Below the pieces are notes generated by a model. That model was not told where the DNA came from, made no database searches, and saw only the letters and a list, made by a program, of their open reading frames with translations. Position numbers and translations under genes: made by a program. DNA of 64,000 nt, from positions 62,001 through 126,000 of the forward strand of contig NZ_JASNJD010000004.1 in the NCBI RefSeq assembly GCF_030164425.1, in the 5' to 3' direction. The stretch is from Pseudodonghicola flavimaris. GTDB lineage: Bacteria > Pseudomonadota > Alphaproteobacteria > Rhodobacterales > Rhodobacteraceae. Position 1 is the stretch's first letter. Every line of letters begins with the position of its first letter. Of the stretch, positions 9,473-17,973 are shown in pieces.

Positions 9473-10336
9473 ATGACCGATATGCTTGCCCCCTCTGTCC
9501 CCGCCAAACCCGCCCGTCGGCGGTGGAGCCTGCCGTGGTATGTGACGGCCTCTCTGTTCTGGGTCGGACTGATGCTGATCACCGCGGTTTTCGCCGATCT
9601 GCTGATGCCGCATTCCTTCACCGCGCTGGATTTGAAATACCGGCTGGTGGCGCCGTTCCAGTCGCTGGCGCATCCGCTGGGTACCGATGAGCTGGGGCGT
9701 GATGTACTGTCCCGGTTGATCGTCTCGATCCGCATTTCGCTGTTGATCGCCTTCGGCGCGACACTGATCTCCGCCGTGCTCGGCACCACGTTGGGATTTC
9801 TTGCGGCGCATTTCCGCGGGATCGTCGAGCAGATCGTTCTGGTGCTGGCGGATTTCCAGGCGGCGATGCCGTTTCTGATCCTGGCGCTTTCGGTGCTGGC
9901 CTTTTTCGGCAATTCGCTGCCGCTTCTGGTCGGGCTGATGGGGCTTTACGGCTGGGAACGCTATGCCCGGATCGCCCGCGGTCTGGCGATCGCCGCCTCG
10001 GCGCAGGGCTATGCGACAGCGGTGAGCCAGCTGGGGGCGAAGCCCGGCCGGGTCTATCTGCGGCATATCCTGCCGAACATCGCCTCCACCCTCATCGTGT
10101 CGATGACGCTGGTGTTCCCTGAGGTGATCTTGCTGGAATCCGGCCTGTCGTTCCTCGGCCTCGGGGTGCAGCCGCCGATGACCAGCCTGGGCAATATGGT
10201 CGGCTACGGCCGGGAATACATCACCCGGGCACCCTGGATCATGCTGACGCCCTCGGTGGTGATCGTGCTGACGACGCTGGCGATCTCGCTGCTGGGCGAT
10301 TGGCTGCGCGACCGGCTGGACCCGACCATCCGGTAA
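9473..10336 (+). CDS. ABC transporter permease, DppC-like
   Basis: 287 residues and the second channel subunit. It has a short cytoplasmic N-terminus, a first membrane segment near residue 25, the GTDELGRDVLSRLI motif characteristic of DppC/OppC, and the EAA-type loop around YATAVSQLGAKPGRVYLRHI. It is the last gene of the operon and is followed by a strong terminator. Confidence 0.92.
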   Translation: MTDMLAPSVPAKPARRRWSLPWYVTASLFWVGLMLITAVFADLLMPHSFTALDLKYRLVAPFQSLAHPLGTDELGRDVLSRLIVSIRISLLIAFGATLISAVLGTTLGFLAAHFRGIVEQIVLVLADFQAAMPFLILALSVLAFFGNSLPLLVGLMGLYGWERYARIARGLAIAASAQGYATAVSQLGAKPGRVYLRHILPNIASTLIVSMTLVFPEVILLESGLSFLGLGVQPPMTSLGNMVGYGREYITRAPWIMLTPSVVIVLTTLAISLLGDWLRDRLDPTIR

Positions 10337-10377
10337 TCTGCCTGGCCCGGCGTCGCTCCGGCGCTTGTCCTTTCGTG

Positions 10378-10408
10378 AAACGCCCCGGCATCGACCCCGG
10401 GGCGTTTT
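10378..10408 (+). terminator. Rho-independent terminator of the ABC importer operon
   Basis: An 11-bp perfect stem (AAACGCCCCGG with CCGGGGCGTTT), loop 10389-10396, runs into TTTT. It ends the Pho-controlled importer operon 42 bases after the last stop. Confidence 0.85.
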
Positions 10409-10724
10409 GCATTGCCCGACCCGCTGGCTCGCCGGCAGGTCGGGCGAGTTTGGCGCATCTTGTGTCGCCTGGGTTGTTTTCAGAATATGCGTTTGTCTAT
10501 TTTTTCAATTTAATTACGCGCCCGCCTAAATTGGTCAGCGTGATTTACCTAATTTATATAAAATGAATAACGGAAATATGATTTTCCTTGATGTATTCCG
10601 GAAGATCGAGATAATTTTAATTGCCTCGACGCCGGCTGTTTTTCCGCAGCCAGTGCGTATGTTTATTTGAATGGCCCGAAAGGGGTGAGGCGCATCAATT
10701 GAGATTAGCATCAGGCAGGCTAAC
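10409..10724 (+). promoter_or_regulatory. AT-rich leader of the fimbrial genes with candidate promoter
   Basis: No gene is seen here. Composition drops sharply: bases 10501-10560 hold only 20 G/C out of 60. A candidate sigma-70-like promoter is TTGGTC (10531-10536), an 18-bp spacer, then TATATA (10555-10560). AT-rich leaders of acquired surface-structure genes are often targets of xenogeneic silencers; that is inference here. Confidence 0.45.
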
Positions 10725-11228
10725 ATGAGCAGAAAAACATCCGCCGCCCTTGCGATCCTGGCCGTTGCCCTCTGCGGATATACCGGTCCGGTCGTGGCGC
10801 AGACCGCCACCGCGACCTTCGGGGTTCAGATCGTCATCAGCGACGATTGCGAGGTCACCTCGACCGAGACGCTGGATTTCGGCACCCAGGGGGTGTTGAC
10901 CACGGCGGTCACCTCTTCCGCCGATCTGCAGATCACCTGCACCACCGGCACAGGCTATTCCATCGGGCTGAACGAGGGGGCCACCACTGGCGGCACCACC
11001 GCCACCCGATTGATGGAGGTCTCCGGCGGCGGCGCGACCATCGGCTATGAGCTTTATTCCGATTCTGCGCGCACCTCGAACTGGGGCGACACCATCGGTA
11101 CCGATGTGGTGACCGGCACCGGCACCGGCGCGGCGCAGACCTATACGGTCTATGGCACGGTGCCGAGCCAGACCACGCCGGCGGCGGGAACCTATACCGA
11201 TACGATCACCGTGACGGTCACGTTCTGA
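10725..11228 (+). CDS. Csu-type fimbrial major subunit (spore coat U domain)
   Basis: 167 residues. A Sec signal peptide (positively charged start, hydrophobic core, cleavage probably after VVAQ near residue 26) leads into a Thr/Gly-rich spore-coat-U (SCPU) domain. There is a Cys pair (DDCEVT and ITCTTG), a GTGYSIGLN-like core and a C-terminal beta strand (DTITVTVTF) ending in aromatic Phe, as needed for donor-strand exchange. Chaperone and usher genes follow, which fits the CsuA/B pilin of archaic chaperone-usher pili. The next gene starts 20 bp downstream. Confidence 0.88.
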   Translation: MSRKTSAALAILAVALCGYTGPVVAQTATATFGVQIVISDDCEVTSTETLDFGTQGVLTTAVTSSADLQITCTTGTGYSIGLNEGATTGGTTATRLMEVSGGGATIGYELYSDSARTSNWGDTIGTDVVTGTGTGAAQTYTVYGTVPSQTTPAAGTYTDTITVTVTF

Positions 11229-11248
11229 GCAACCGGAGGAGGGGGCGA

Positions 11249-11983
11249 ATGCCAGCGACCTGGGGACTCGGACTCCGTCGATTTTTTGCTGTCCTGACGG
11301 TTTTGGCCGTCTGGGCGGTGCTGCCGGTCGGTGCCGTGGCCGAAGGTCTGCGGGTGACGCCGGTGCTGATGCAGGTGGTGGCGCCGGGGGCGCAGGGCAC
11401 GCTGACCCTGCGCAACACCGGACGCCGGGCGCTGACAGTGCAGGTGCGGGTGTTCCGCTGGGAACAGCAGGGCGGCACCGAACGGCTGGTGTCGACCCGC
11501 GAGGTGGTGGTGAGTCCGCCGATCACCCAGGTCCGTCCGGGGACGGAGCAATCGGTGCGGGTGGTGCGCACGGTCAAGTCGCGGGTGCGCCGGGAGGAGG
11601 CCTATCGCGTGCTGGTCGACGAGGTGCCGGACCGCAGCCGCCAGCGCTCCGGCACGGTGGATTTCGCCACCCGGCTGAGCCTGCCGGTGTTCTTCGTGCC
11701 GCAGGGCAGCCGGCCCGCCGCGGTCAGCTGGTCGTTGCGCCGGCAGGGCGGGCAGAGCTATCTCGAGGCGCGCAACAGCGGCGAACACCGGCTGCGGCTG
11801 GTCGATCTGCAGCTGCAGCAGGGTGGCCGGGCGATTTATCGCAAACGCGGGCTGTTCGGCTACGTGCTGGCGGGCGCCAGCATGCGCTGGCCGCTGGGAA
11901 CGCTGCGCGCGGGCGGCGGGACGCTGAAACTGACGGCGAAGACCGACGCGGGCAATTACAATGCGACTGTTGCGGCGCGTTGA
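11249..11983 (+). CDS. Fimbrial periplasmic chaperone (PapD/CsuC-like)
   Basis: 244 residues with a signal peptide ending near AVAEG. The first immunoglobulin-like domain begins LRVTPVLMQVVAPGAQGTLTLRN, the strand pattern of PapD-type chaperones, with the conserved RVFRWEQ strand and an SPPITQVRPG loop. Such chaperones fold pilus subunits and cap them until the usher takes over. A strong GGAGGAGGGGG ribosome site precedes the ATG. The 3' end overlaps the usher start by 23 bp. Confidence 0.88.
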   Translation: MPATWGLGLRRFFAVLTVLAVWAVLPVGAVAEGLRVTPVLMQVVAPGAQGTLTLRNTGRRALTVQVRVFRWEQQGGTERLVSTREVVVSPPITQVRPGTEQSVRVVRTVKSRVRREEAYRVLVDEVPDRSRQRSGTVDFATRLSLPVFFVPQGSRPAAVSWSLRRQGGQSYLEARNSGEHRLRLVDLQLQQGGRAIYRKRGLFGYVLAGASMRWPLGTLRAGGGTLKLTAKTDAGNYNATVAAR

Positions 11984-12617
11984 GGGGCGCCGGATCGGAA
12001 GGCTCTTTCGGGTCGGTCTGGGCGGCGTGTCGGGGGCGCTGCTGCTGATCACCTCCGGCGTCCGGGGGCAGGAGGCGCGCGATCTCTATCTCGAAGTCTA
12101 TATCAACGATATCTCCACCGGGTTGATCGGCCGGTTCACCGAGCCCGCCCCGGGACAGCTGACTGCCGACGCCGGAGAGCTCTGCCGCATCGGCCTGAAG
12201 CCCGGCCCCGGGTCCTGCCGTGATGGGACCGAGGTGACGCTGCCGCAGGGCGACGGGCTCAGCTGGCAGATGGACGAACCGGCGCAGGTGCTGCGGGTCA
12301 CTGCATCGGATGCGGTCCGGGCGGCGCGGGTCATCGAGGCCACCGGCGGAACGGACGCGGCGGAGGAGGGCGGCCGCGACAGGCCCGTCGCCGGTTTCGG
12401 CGCGGTGCTGAACTACGACCTGGGCGGCGACTGGGCGCAGGCGGGCAGCGGCACCGCCGGCAACGATCCGCGGCTGTCGGGGCTGTTCGATGCCCGGCTC
12501 TATGCGCCGCTGGGGGTGTTCCACTCCGGCTTTTCCGCGGCTGAGGACAGCGCCGGCACCTTCTCTTCCTACCGGCTGGAGAGCTACTGGCGCAGCTCCT
12601 GGGCCGGGACGGCGGTG
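11961..12617 (+). pseudogene. Fimbrial outer-membrane usher, truncated by an IS21-family element
   Basis: Only the first 219 codons remain. They give a signal peptide (cleavage near VRGQ), the usher N-domain (LYLEVYINDISTGLIGRF) and the start of the beta barrel (FGAVLNYDLGGD, then DARLYAPLGVFHSG and the ESYWRSSW strand). A complete usher is about 800 residues. The frame runs into the left end of the IS at 12618 and stops at 12674 after IS-encoded residues. The rest of the usher is not on the other side of the element, so the pilus cannot be assembled by this locus. Confidence 0.85.
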
Positions 12618-12675
12618 TGTGAACCGGCATGCAAAATTGACCCCCGTATTGGGGTAATCGGCGTCCAAAAGTGAC
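12618..12675 (+). repeat. Left end of the IS21-family element
   Basis: Contains the terminal inverted repeat TGTGAACCGGCAT and two TGACCCCC blocks, the inner one preceded by CGGCGTCC. The same blocks recur inverted at the right end, and they are probably the transposase binding sites. Confidence 0.75.
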
Positions 12676-12732
12676 CCCCCTGATATTTCTGTTCAGAAGC
12701 TTCCTCGACGGATTTGAGGGAGCGAGTTGGGG

Positions 12733-14298
12733 ATGTTGGTTGTGGAGACGATTGCGAAGATCAGGCGGGCGTATTTCATTCAGAGGAAATCGATCAAGCA
12801 GATCTGCCGGGAACTGCGGGTATCACGGAACACGGTGCGGAAGGTGGTGCGGTCCGGGGCAACCGAGTTCAGCTATGATCGAACCAGCCAACCCCGCCCC
12901 AAGATCGACCCGTGGCGGTCCGATCTGGATGAGATGCTGGCCGAGAATGACCGGCAGTCCAAACGCCAGCGGCTGACACTGGTTCGGATTTACGAAGAGC
13001 TGCGCAACCGGGGTTATGACGGCAGCTATGATGCGGTGCGGCGCTATGCGGCGGGTTGGTCGAAGGCGACCCGGGAAGCCTCCGCCGCGGCTTATGTGCC
13101 GCTGAGCTTCGATCCGGGCGAAGCCTATCAGTTCGACTGGAGCCACGAGGTTGTCCTGCTCGATGGCGTCACCACGACGGTGAAGGTTGCGCATGTGCGC
13201 CTGAGCCACAGCCGGATGCCGTTTGTGCGGGCCTATCCGCGCGAGACGCAAGAGATGGTATTCGACGCCCACGACAAGGCGTTCGCGTTCTTCGGCGGAG
13301 CTTGCGCCCGGGGGATTTACGACAACATGAAGACGGCGGTCGATGCGATCTTCGTCGGCAAGGATCGCGCCTATAACCGGCGGTTCCAGCAGATGTGCGG
13401 GCATTACCTGGTCGATCCGGTGGCCTGCACCCCGGCCTCGGGCTGGGAGAAAGGGCAAGTCGAGAACCAGGTGGGCGTGATCCGGCGGCGCTTCTTCGTG
13501 CCGCGCCCGAAGTTCAAATCCTATGCCGAGCTGAACACCTGGCTGGAAGACCGGTGCCGGGATTATGCGAAGGCGAACAAGCACCCGGAGATGCGCGACC
13601 GAACGATCTGGGAGGTGTTCGAAGAAGAGCGTCCGAGCCTTGTGCCCTATGTCGGTCCCTTCGATGGATTCCACGCGGTTCCGGCCTCGGTGTCCAAGAC
13701 TTGCCTCGTGCGGTTCGACAAGAACCGATACTCGGTCGATGCCCGTGCCGTGGGGCGGCCGGTGGAGATCAGGGCCTATGCCGCCCGGCTGGAATGCTGG
13801 CAGGATGGGCAAATCGTTGGCCAGCATGAGCGGGCCTTCGGGCGGGACAAAACGATCTTCGATCCCCTGCATTACATCCCCGTTCTGGCCCGCAAACCCG
13901 GCGCCCTTCGTAACGGCGCGCCCTTCAAGGAATGGGACTTGCCGCTCCCGATCCGTCGCGTATGGCGCAAGCTGGAACGCCAGCCGGGCGGCGACCGGCA
14001 GATGGTCGATATCCTCGCCTCCGTGCTGACCGATGGCCTGGATGCGGTCGAGGCGGCCTGTGCCGAGGCTCTGTCGCACAACGTCCATTCGGCAGGCGTC
14101 GTGCTGAACATCCTGGCCCGTCACCGCGAGCCACCACCGCCCCTGACAATCACCACCCCGGATGCCCTGCGGCTGGCCTGTGAGCCCATTGCCGACTGCA
14201 ACCGATATGACAGCCTGAGGAGAACACAGAATGGAACGCTCGGACGTGATCAACGCGATGGGGAAGCTGCGGCTCTACGGAATGAAGGCCGCCTATGA
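12733..14298 (+). CDS. istA: IS21-family transposase IstA
   Basis: 521 residues from the ATG at 12733 (a TTG two codons earlier is possible). An N-terminal helix-turn-helix ([20 protein letters not shown], about 20-39) is followed by an rve-type DDE domain: Asp135 (YQFDWSHE), Asp197 (IYDNMK) and a Glu at 239 or 244 ([11 protein letters not shown]). Length and motifs match intact IS21 transposases, so it is probably active. The 3' end overlaps istB by 68 bp, more than the few bases usual in this family. Confidence 0.93.
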   Translation: MLVVETIAKIRRAYFIQRKSIKQICRELRVSRNTVRKVVRSGATEFSYDRTSQPRPKIDPWRSDLDEMLAENDRQSKRQRLTLVRIYEELRNRGYDGSYDAVRRYAAGWSKATREASAAAYVPLSFDPGEAYQFDWSHEVVLLDGVTTTVKVAHVRLSHSRMPFVRAYPRETQEMVFDAHDKAFAFFGGACARGIYDNMKTAVDAIFVGKDRAYNRRFQQMCGHYLVDPVACTPASGWEKGQVENQVGVIRRRFFVPRPKFKSYAELNTWLEDRCRDYAKANKHPEMRDRTIWEVFEEERPSLVPYVGPFDGFHAVPASVSKTCLVRFDKNRYSVDARAVGRPVEIRAYAARLECWQDGQIVGQHERAFGRDKTIFDPLHYIPVLARKPGALRNGAPFKEWDLPLPIRRVWRKLERQPGGDRQMVDILASVLTDGLDAVEAACAEALSHNVHSAGVVLNILARHREPPPPLTITTPDALRLACEPIADCNRYDSLRRTQNGTLGRDQRDGEAAALRNEGRL

Positions 14299-14959
14299 CG
14301 AGGTGCTGACCACCGCCGTTAAACGCCAGCACGAGCCCCAGCGGATCATCGGCGATCTGCTGACCGCCGAGATCCGAGAGAAGCAGGCCCGGTCAGTCAA
14401 ATACCAGATGACCATCGCCAAGCTGCCGCTCGCCAAGGAAATGGAAGAGTTCGACTTTGAGGCGGCGCAAGTCAACGAGACGCTGATCCGCGACCTGGCC
14501 ACCGGCGACTTCCTGGATCACCAACGCAACCTTGTCCTGATCGGAGGCACAGGCACCGGCAAAACCCATCTCGCCGTCAGCATCGCCAGGACATGCATCC
14601 GGGAGGGCCGCCGGGGTCGGTTCTTCAATGTGGTCGACCTGGTGAACAAGCTGGACGCAGAAGCCCGCGCAGAACGCCAGGGACGAACCGCCGATCTCAT
14701 CTCCCGCCTCGACTTCCTGATCCTCGACGAGCTCGGCTATCTGCCCTTCGCCCAGACCGGTGGCCAGCTCCTGTTCCACCTGATCAGCAAGCTTTACGAA
14801 CGCACATCCATCATCGTCACAACCAACCTGGCCTTCGGCGAATGGCCCAGCGTCTTCGGCGATGCCAAGATGACAACCGCGTTGCTCGACCGGCTCACCC
14901 ACCACTGCGAGATCGTCGAAACCGGAAACGAAAGCTGGCGCTTCAAGAACCGCGCATAG
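14231..14959 (+). CDS. istB: IS21-family helper ATPase IstB
   Basis: 242 residues, AAA+ ATPase related to DnaC. Walker A is GGTGTGKT (105-112) and Walker B LDFLILDE (160-167). IstB hexamers select target DNA and activate IstA. The start lies inside the istA 3' end and both genes are intact. Confidence 0.93.
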   Translation: MERSDVINAMGKLRLYGMKAAYDEVLTTAVKRQHEPQRIIGDLLTAEIREKQARSVKYQMTIAKLPLAKEMEEFDFEAAQVNETLIRDLATGDFLDHQRNLVLIGGTGTGKTHLAVSIARTCIREGRRGRFFNVVDLVNKLDAEARAERQGRTADLISRLDFLILDELGYLPFAQTGGQLLFHLISKLYERTSIIVTTNLAFGEWPSVFGDAKMTTALLDRLTHHCEIVETGNESWRFKNRA

Positions 14960-15020
14960 CGCCAACCCGAAACCCCGCAGGCCCGCCGCCGCTGCGCTAT
15001 GTGAGGGCTACGCAGCGCCG

Positions 15021-15088
15021 GGCCTGCTCAGCACAAAGGGGTCAATATTGGACGCCGATAGGGGGTCAAACTTCAATGCCGATTGACA
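15021..15088 (-). repeat. Right end of the IS21-family element
   Basis: Read on the minus strand it starts TGTCAATCGGCAT and repeats the TTGACCCCC and CGGCGTCC blocks of the left end. The outer TG/CA ends define the element boundary at 15088. The inner limit is approximate. Confidence 0.7.
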
Positions 15089-15236
15089 TCTTGGCTTTCT
15101 CAGGCACGCCGCCCACTCATCGCTAGGCGAATAGTTGCATCCAGCACTTGCTCTATCATTCTCTCCTGGCCGCACTCAAGTCAGGCTACACATCACATAC
15201 GGTCAACTGGTCCGAGATGTCACCCGTTCAATTGGT
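15089..15236. other. Lower-GC spacer between IS and metallophosphoesterase gene
   Basis: No gene, RNA or usher remnant is recognised. Bases 15121-15180 are 53 percent G/C by direct count, well below the neighbouring housekeeping genes, which suggests DNA of other origin. Confidence 0.5.
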
Positions 15237-15791
15237 CTACGGAAACTCGTTTCCGTGTTCAACATCTGCCCAATGCTTGTTAACCGGCATACGGGCTGCC
15301 CGCTTTGCTATTTCCTCAATCTGGATCGGTCGAAAATTCCACTGATCGACGCCGACATTTATGCTGTTTCGCGAGCCTGCCCATTGGTCGTGGACGTGGC
15401 CGAACAGCTGCAGGGCGCCTCTGCGTGCACCGTTCCAAGTGATCATCGGATAGTGGCAGAGGACGAGGCTATGATCTCCGTCCTGGATCTCGGCCATGTA
15501 CTCGGTGCTGGCCCAAGGGAGCGAGATTACTGCTTCATCGTCGTGGTTGCCAATGATCAGATGCTTCCGGCCGGGCAGGCTGTGAAACCAGCTCTCGAAC
15601 TGTGCTGTATCGTCAGCGCGGCCGAAGGCGAAATCTCCCAAGATCCAGAGGTCATCATCATGCGCGACGTAGCCCTGGAAGTTGGCAATCAGCGCCGCGT
15701 TCATCTCCGCGGTTGAGGCGAAGGGGCGCTTGCAGAAGTCGATGATGCGGTGGTGGCCGAAGTGCAGGTCGGCCGAATACCAGTTGGCCAT
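15237..15791 (-). CDS. Calcineurin-like metallophosphoesterase family protein
   Basis: 184 residues with all metal-binding motifs: SADLHFGH (Asp8, His10), LGDF (Asp53), GNHDD (82-85), CHYP (His113) and FGHVHD (His132, His134). This small family of phage- and island-associated phosphoesterases has no assigned physiological substrate. A GGGAAGG ribosome site precedes the ATG. Base composition is less GC-rich than surrounding genes and it sits between an IS and a tRNA, both consistent with lateral transfer. Confidence 0.85.
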   Translation of the reverse strand: MANWYSADLHFGHHRIIDFCKRPFASTAEMNAALIANFQGYVAHDDDLWILGDFAFGRADDTAQFESWFHSLPGRKHLIIGNHDDEAVISLPWASTEYMAEIQDGDHSLVLCHYPMITWNGARRGALQLFGHVHDQWAGSRNSINVGVDQWNFRPIQIEEIAKRAARMPVNKHWADVEHGNEFP

Positions 15792-15984
15792 ACCTGTGCC
15801 TTCCCGTGTTCGTCGTCCCTCAGTTTAGGGACGAGATCATACGGGCGCAAATGTCTGTCAGTTCAGAGGAATTGCGGACGGCGAAACATTTGAAATATCA
15901 GCAGATACCAGTCTTGCCCGAGCAAGATTCCAAGTTGGACCGGAAAAGTTCCAATCTTCGGCGAACGTCACATGAACAGGAAGA
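15792..15984. other. Spacer between metallophosphoesterase and tRNA-Gln
   Basis: No convincing gene or structured element is seen. The promoter of the minus-strand metallophosphoesterase gene probably lies here. Confidence 0.4.
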
Positions 15985-16059
15985 TGGCTGGGGTGGTAGG
16001 ATTCGAACCTACGGTACACGGTACCAAAAACCGCTGCCTTACCACTTGGCTACACCCCA
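15985..16059 (-). tRNA. tRNA-Gln (anticodon TTG)
   Basis: 75-nt cloverleaf on the minus strand. The acceptor stem TGGGGTG pairs with CACCCCA, followed by discriminator G and encoded CCA. The D arm contains AGCCAAGTGGTAAGGC. The anticodon stem GCGGT/ACCGT encloses the 7-base loop TTTTGGT with anticodon TTG, and the T arm has GGTTCGAATCC. The 229 bp between this gene and the SH3-protein gene (16060-16288) hold no gene that I can see. Confidence 0.95.
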
Positions 16060-16288
16060 ACGGTGAGCGGCTATCTACGCGGCTTGTTCGGAGGGTTCAA
16101 GGCCCATCTTGAAAAAAGTTTCACCCGGGTGCGGGGCAGGGGCAAAGGCCCCTCGCGGCACCGGCCCCGCGGCCCGTCACGGCCAAGGAACAGAGGGATA
16201 AACCGAAGATCCGGGACGGGGATGACGGGCGGATCACACGGGACTTGCCGGCGGGTCGGAGGCAGCCGGCCCGAGGGCCGCGCGCAGA

Positions 16289-16843
16289 TCAGTCGCGAAT
16301 CTCGTCGGCGTCGACGCCCCAGAGGTTGGTCTTCAGCGTCCAGCCGCGATAGCCGCCGGCAGAGATTCTGCACCAGTCGCGGCTGCATTCGCCCAGCCGG
16401 GCGATCACCCCCAGTTCGAATCGCGCACTCAGCTGCGACTGCGCGTCGGGACGGCTGTAGACCGGGGTCATGTCCTGTTCGATCAGAACCGTGCGCACAC
16501 CCGACAGCAGCGCGTAATGCACCCAGCCGCCGGCGCCGTCGCGGTCCTGCACCCGGCGCCAGTGGCCGTGTTCGGCGGTGATCTGCAGCGGCATGTTGCG
16601 GCGCTTGAACACCCAGTCGATCCGATGCGTCAGCGATGGCCCGCGGCGCACGTTGCCCTCGTCGGTCTTCAGCGAGACATAGCGCGGCAGCGGCAGATGG
16701 GTGACCGGGCCGATCTTCTTCTCGACCGGCGCCGCGGTGGCGCTGCCCGGGGTGTCCGTCGCCGCGCCGACCGGTCCCAGCCCCAGAAGCAGAACTGCGC
16801 AGGCCGCTGCCAGCGGGCGTTTGAAAGCTGATATCCGTGTCAC
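16289..16843 (-). CDS. Secreted SH3-domain protein
   Basis: 184 residues. A Sec signal peptide (to about Ala27-Ala28) is followed by two bacterial SH3-like (SH3_4) segments. The first begins YVSLKTDEGNVRRGPS and includes HWRRVQDRDGAGGWVH; the second has TPVYSRPDAQSQLSARFELGVIARL and ends at GWTLKTNLWGV. Proteins of this type are periplasmic and thought to touch peptidoglycan. No enzymatic domain is present. It is divergent from the 2-hydroxyacid dehydrogenase gene. Confidence 0.82.
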   Translation of the reverse strand: MTRISAFKRPLAAACAVLLLGLGPVGAATDTPGSATAAPVEKKIGPVTHLPLPRYVSLKTDEGNVRRGPSLTHRIDWVFKRRNMPLQITAEHGHWRRVQDRDGAGGWVHYALLSGVRTVLIEQDMTPVYSRPDAQSQLSARFELGVIARLGECSRDWCRISAGGYRGWTLKTNLWGVDADEIRD

Positions 16844-16980
16844 AGAAGACCCGCCCGAAATTTTCTTTCGCCTCAGAGGAAAAAGCCTGCGTCATATGCG
16901 CATGGGGTTCTTGTGCCCCGGCTGATCCTGCGCCACGATGCCACGGCGCAGGCTGGATGGAAACCTTTGGAGGAGCAGAA

Positions 16981-17967
16981 GTGCCAAGAGAACGACTGAG
17001 TGTTGTCGTGACGCGACGGTTGCCTGAGGTGGTCGAAACCCGCCTGAGCGAGCTGTTCGACGTGCGTCTGCGCGAGGATGACACGCCGATGAGCCGGGCC
17101 GAACTGGTCGAGGCGGTGAAGACCGCGGACGTGCTGGTGCCCACGCTGACCGATTCGATTGACGCTGGGCTGATCGCCCAGGCCGGCGAGCGGCTGAAGC
17201 TGATCGCCAACTACGGCGCCGGCATCGATCACATCGATGTGGCCACTGCGCGTCAGCGCGGTGTGCTGGTGTCGAACACACCGGGCGTGGTGACCGACGA
17301 TACCGCCGACATGACCATCGCGCTGATGCTGGCGGTGACCCGCCGCATCCCCGAGGGACTGGCCGCCATGCAGAAGGGCGACTGGACCGGCTGGGCGCCG
17401 ACCGCCTTTCTGGGGGGCCGGATCAGCGGCCGCCGGCTGGGCATCCTCGGCATGGGGCGGATCGGCCAGGCGGTGGCCCGCCGGGCGGCCGCCTTCGGCA
17501 TGCAGGTGCATTACCACAACCGGCGCCGGGTTCGCCCGGAGATCGAGGAGGCGCTGGAAGCCACCTATTGGGAAAGCCTCGATCAGATGGTGGCGCGGAT
17601 GGATGTGATTTCGGTCAACTGCCCGTCGACCCCCAGCACTTTCCACCTGATGAATGCCCGCCGGCTGACGCTGATGAAACCAACCGCAGTGATCGTCAAT
17701 ACCTCGCGCGGCGAGGTGATCGACGAAAGCGCGCTGGCCCGGCTGATCCGCGACGGCGGCATCGCCGGCGCCGGGCTCGACGTATACGAGCGTGGCAGCG
17801 ATGTCGCCTCCAAGCTGCGCGATCTGCCCAATGTCGTGCTGTTGCCCCATATGGGCTCGGCCACGGTGGAGGGCCGGATCGAGATGGGTGAAAAGGTGAT
17901 CATCAACATCAAGACCCATGAAGACGGTCACCGCCCGCCCGATCTGGTGGTTCCCGGCATGCTCTGA
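16981..17967 (+). CDS. D-2-hydroxyacid dehydrogenase (glyoxylate/hydroxypyruvate reductase type)
   Basis: 328 residues from the GTG at 16981, chosen because GGAGGAG lies just before it and homology begins there. The open frame extends upstream without family similarity. The NAD(P) fold motif is LGILGMGRIG (about 153-162). The catalytic Arg lies in NTSRGEVID, the Glu near VYERG and the His in LLPHMGS (about 290). NYGAGIDHIDV and NTPGVVTDDTAD are characteristic of D-glycerate dehydrogenase/GyaR-like enzymes that interconvert hydroxypyruvate or glyoxylate with D-glycerate or glycolate. It is followed after 6 bp by thpR. Confidence 0.88.
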   Translation: MPRERLSVVVTRRLPEVVETRLSELFDVRLREDDTPMSRAELVEAVKTADVLVPTLTDSIDAGLIAQAGERLKLIANYGAGIDHIDVATARQRGVLVSNTPGVVTDDTADMTIALMLAVTRRIPEGLAAMQKGDWTGWAPTAFLGGRISGRRLGILGMGRIGQAVARRAAAFGMQVHYHNRRRVRPEIEEALEATYWESLDQMVARMDVISVNCPSTPSTFHLMNARRLTLMKPTAVIVNTSRGEVIDESALARLIRDGGIAGAGLDVYERGSDVASKLRDLPNVVLLPHMGSATVEGRIEMGEKVIINIKTHEDGHRPPDLVVPGML

Positions 17968-17973
17968 TCCGCG

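Larger units (their letters stand above)
12618..15088 (+). mobile_element. IS21-family insertion sequence, complete
   Basis: About 2.47 kb, carrying istA and istB between related ends that begin TG and finish CA. The left end has TGTGAACCGGCAT, a TTGACCCCC block near 12637 and CGGCGTCC followed by TGACCCCC near 12659-12675. The right end, read inward on the minus strand, has TGTCAATCGGCAT, then TTGACCCCC and CGGCGTCC followed by TTGACCCC. Multiple internal repeats in the ends are an IS21-family trait. No target-site duplication is seen: left flank GGCGGTG, right flank TCTTGGC. Confidence 0.88.

Noticed and set aside
12600-15100. Target-site duplication around the IS21-family element
   Set aside because: Flanks GGCGGTG and TCTTGGC do not match at any length from 4 to 8 bp, also when the ends are moved by two bases.
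15985-16059. tRNA-Gln as an attachment site with a second copy of its 3' end
   Set aside because: I found no repeat of the tRNA 3' segment on the other side of the accessory region, and there is no integrase gene in view.
16837-16980. Upstream extension of the 2-hydroxyacid dehydrogenase
   Set aside because: The frame is open from 16837 but the added residues are not family-like and overlap the divergent gene's start; the GTG at 16981 has a strong ribosome site.
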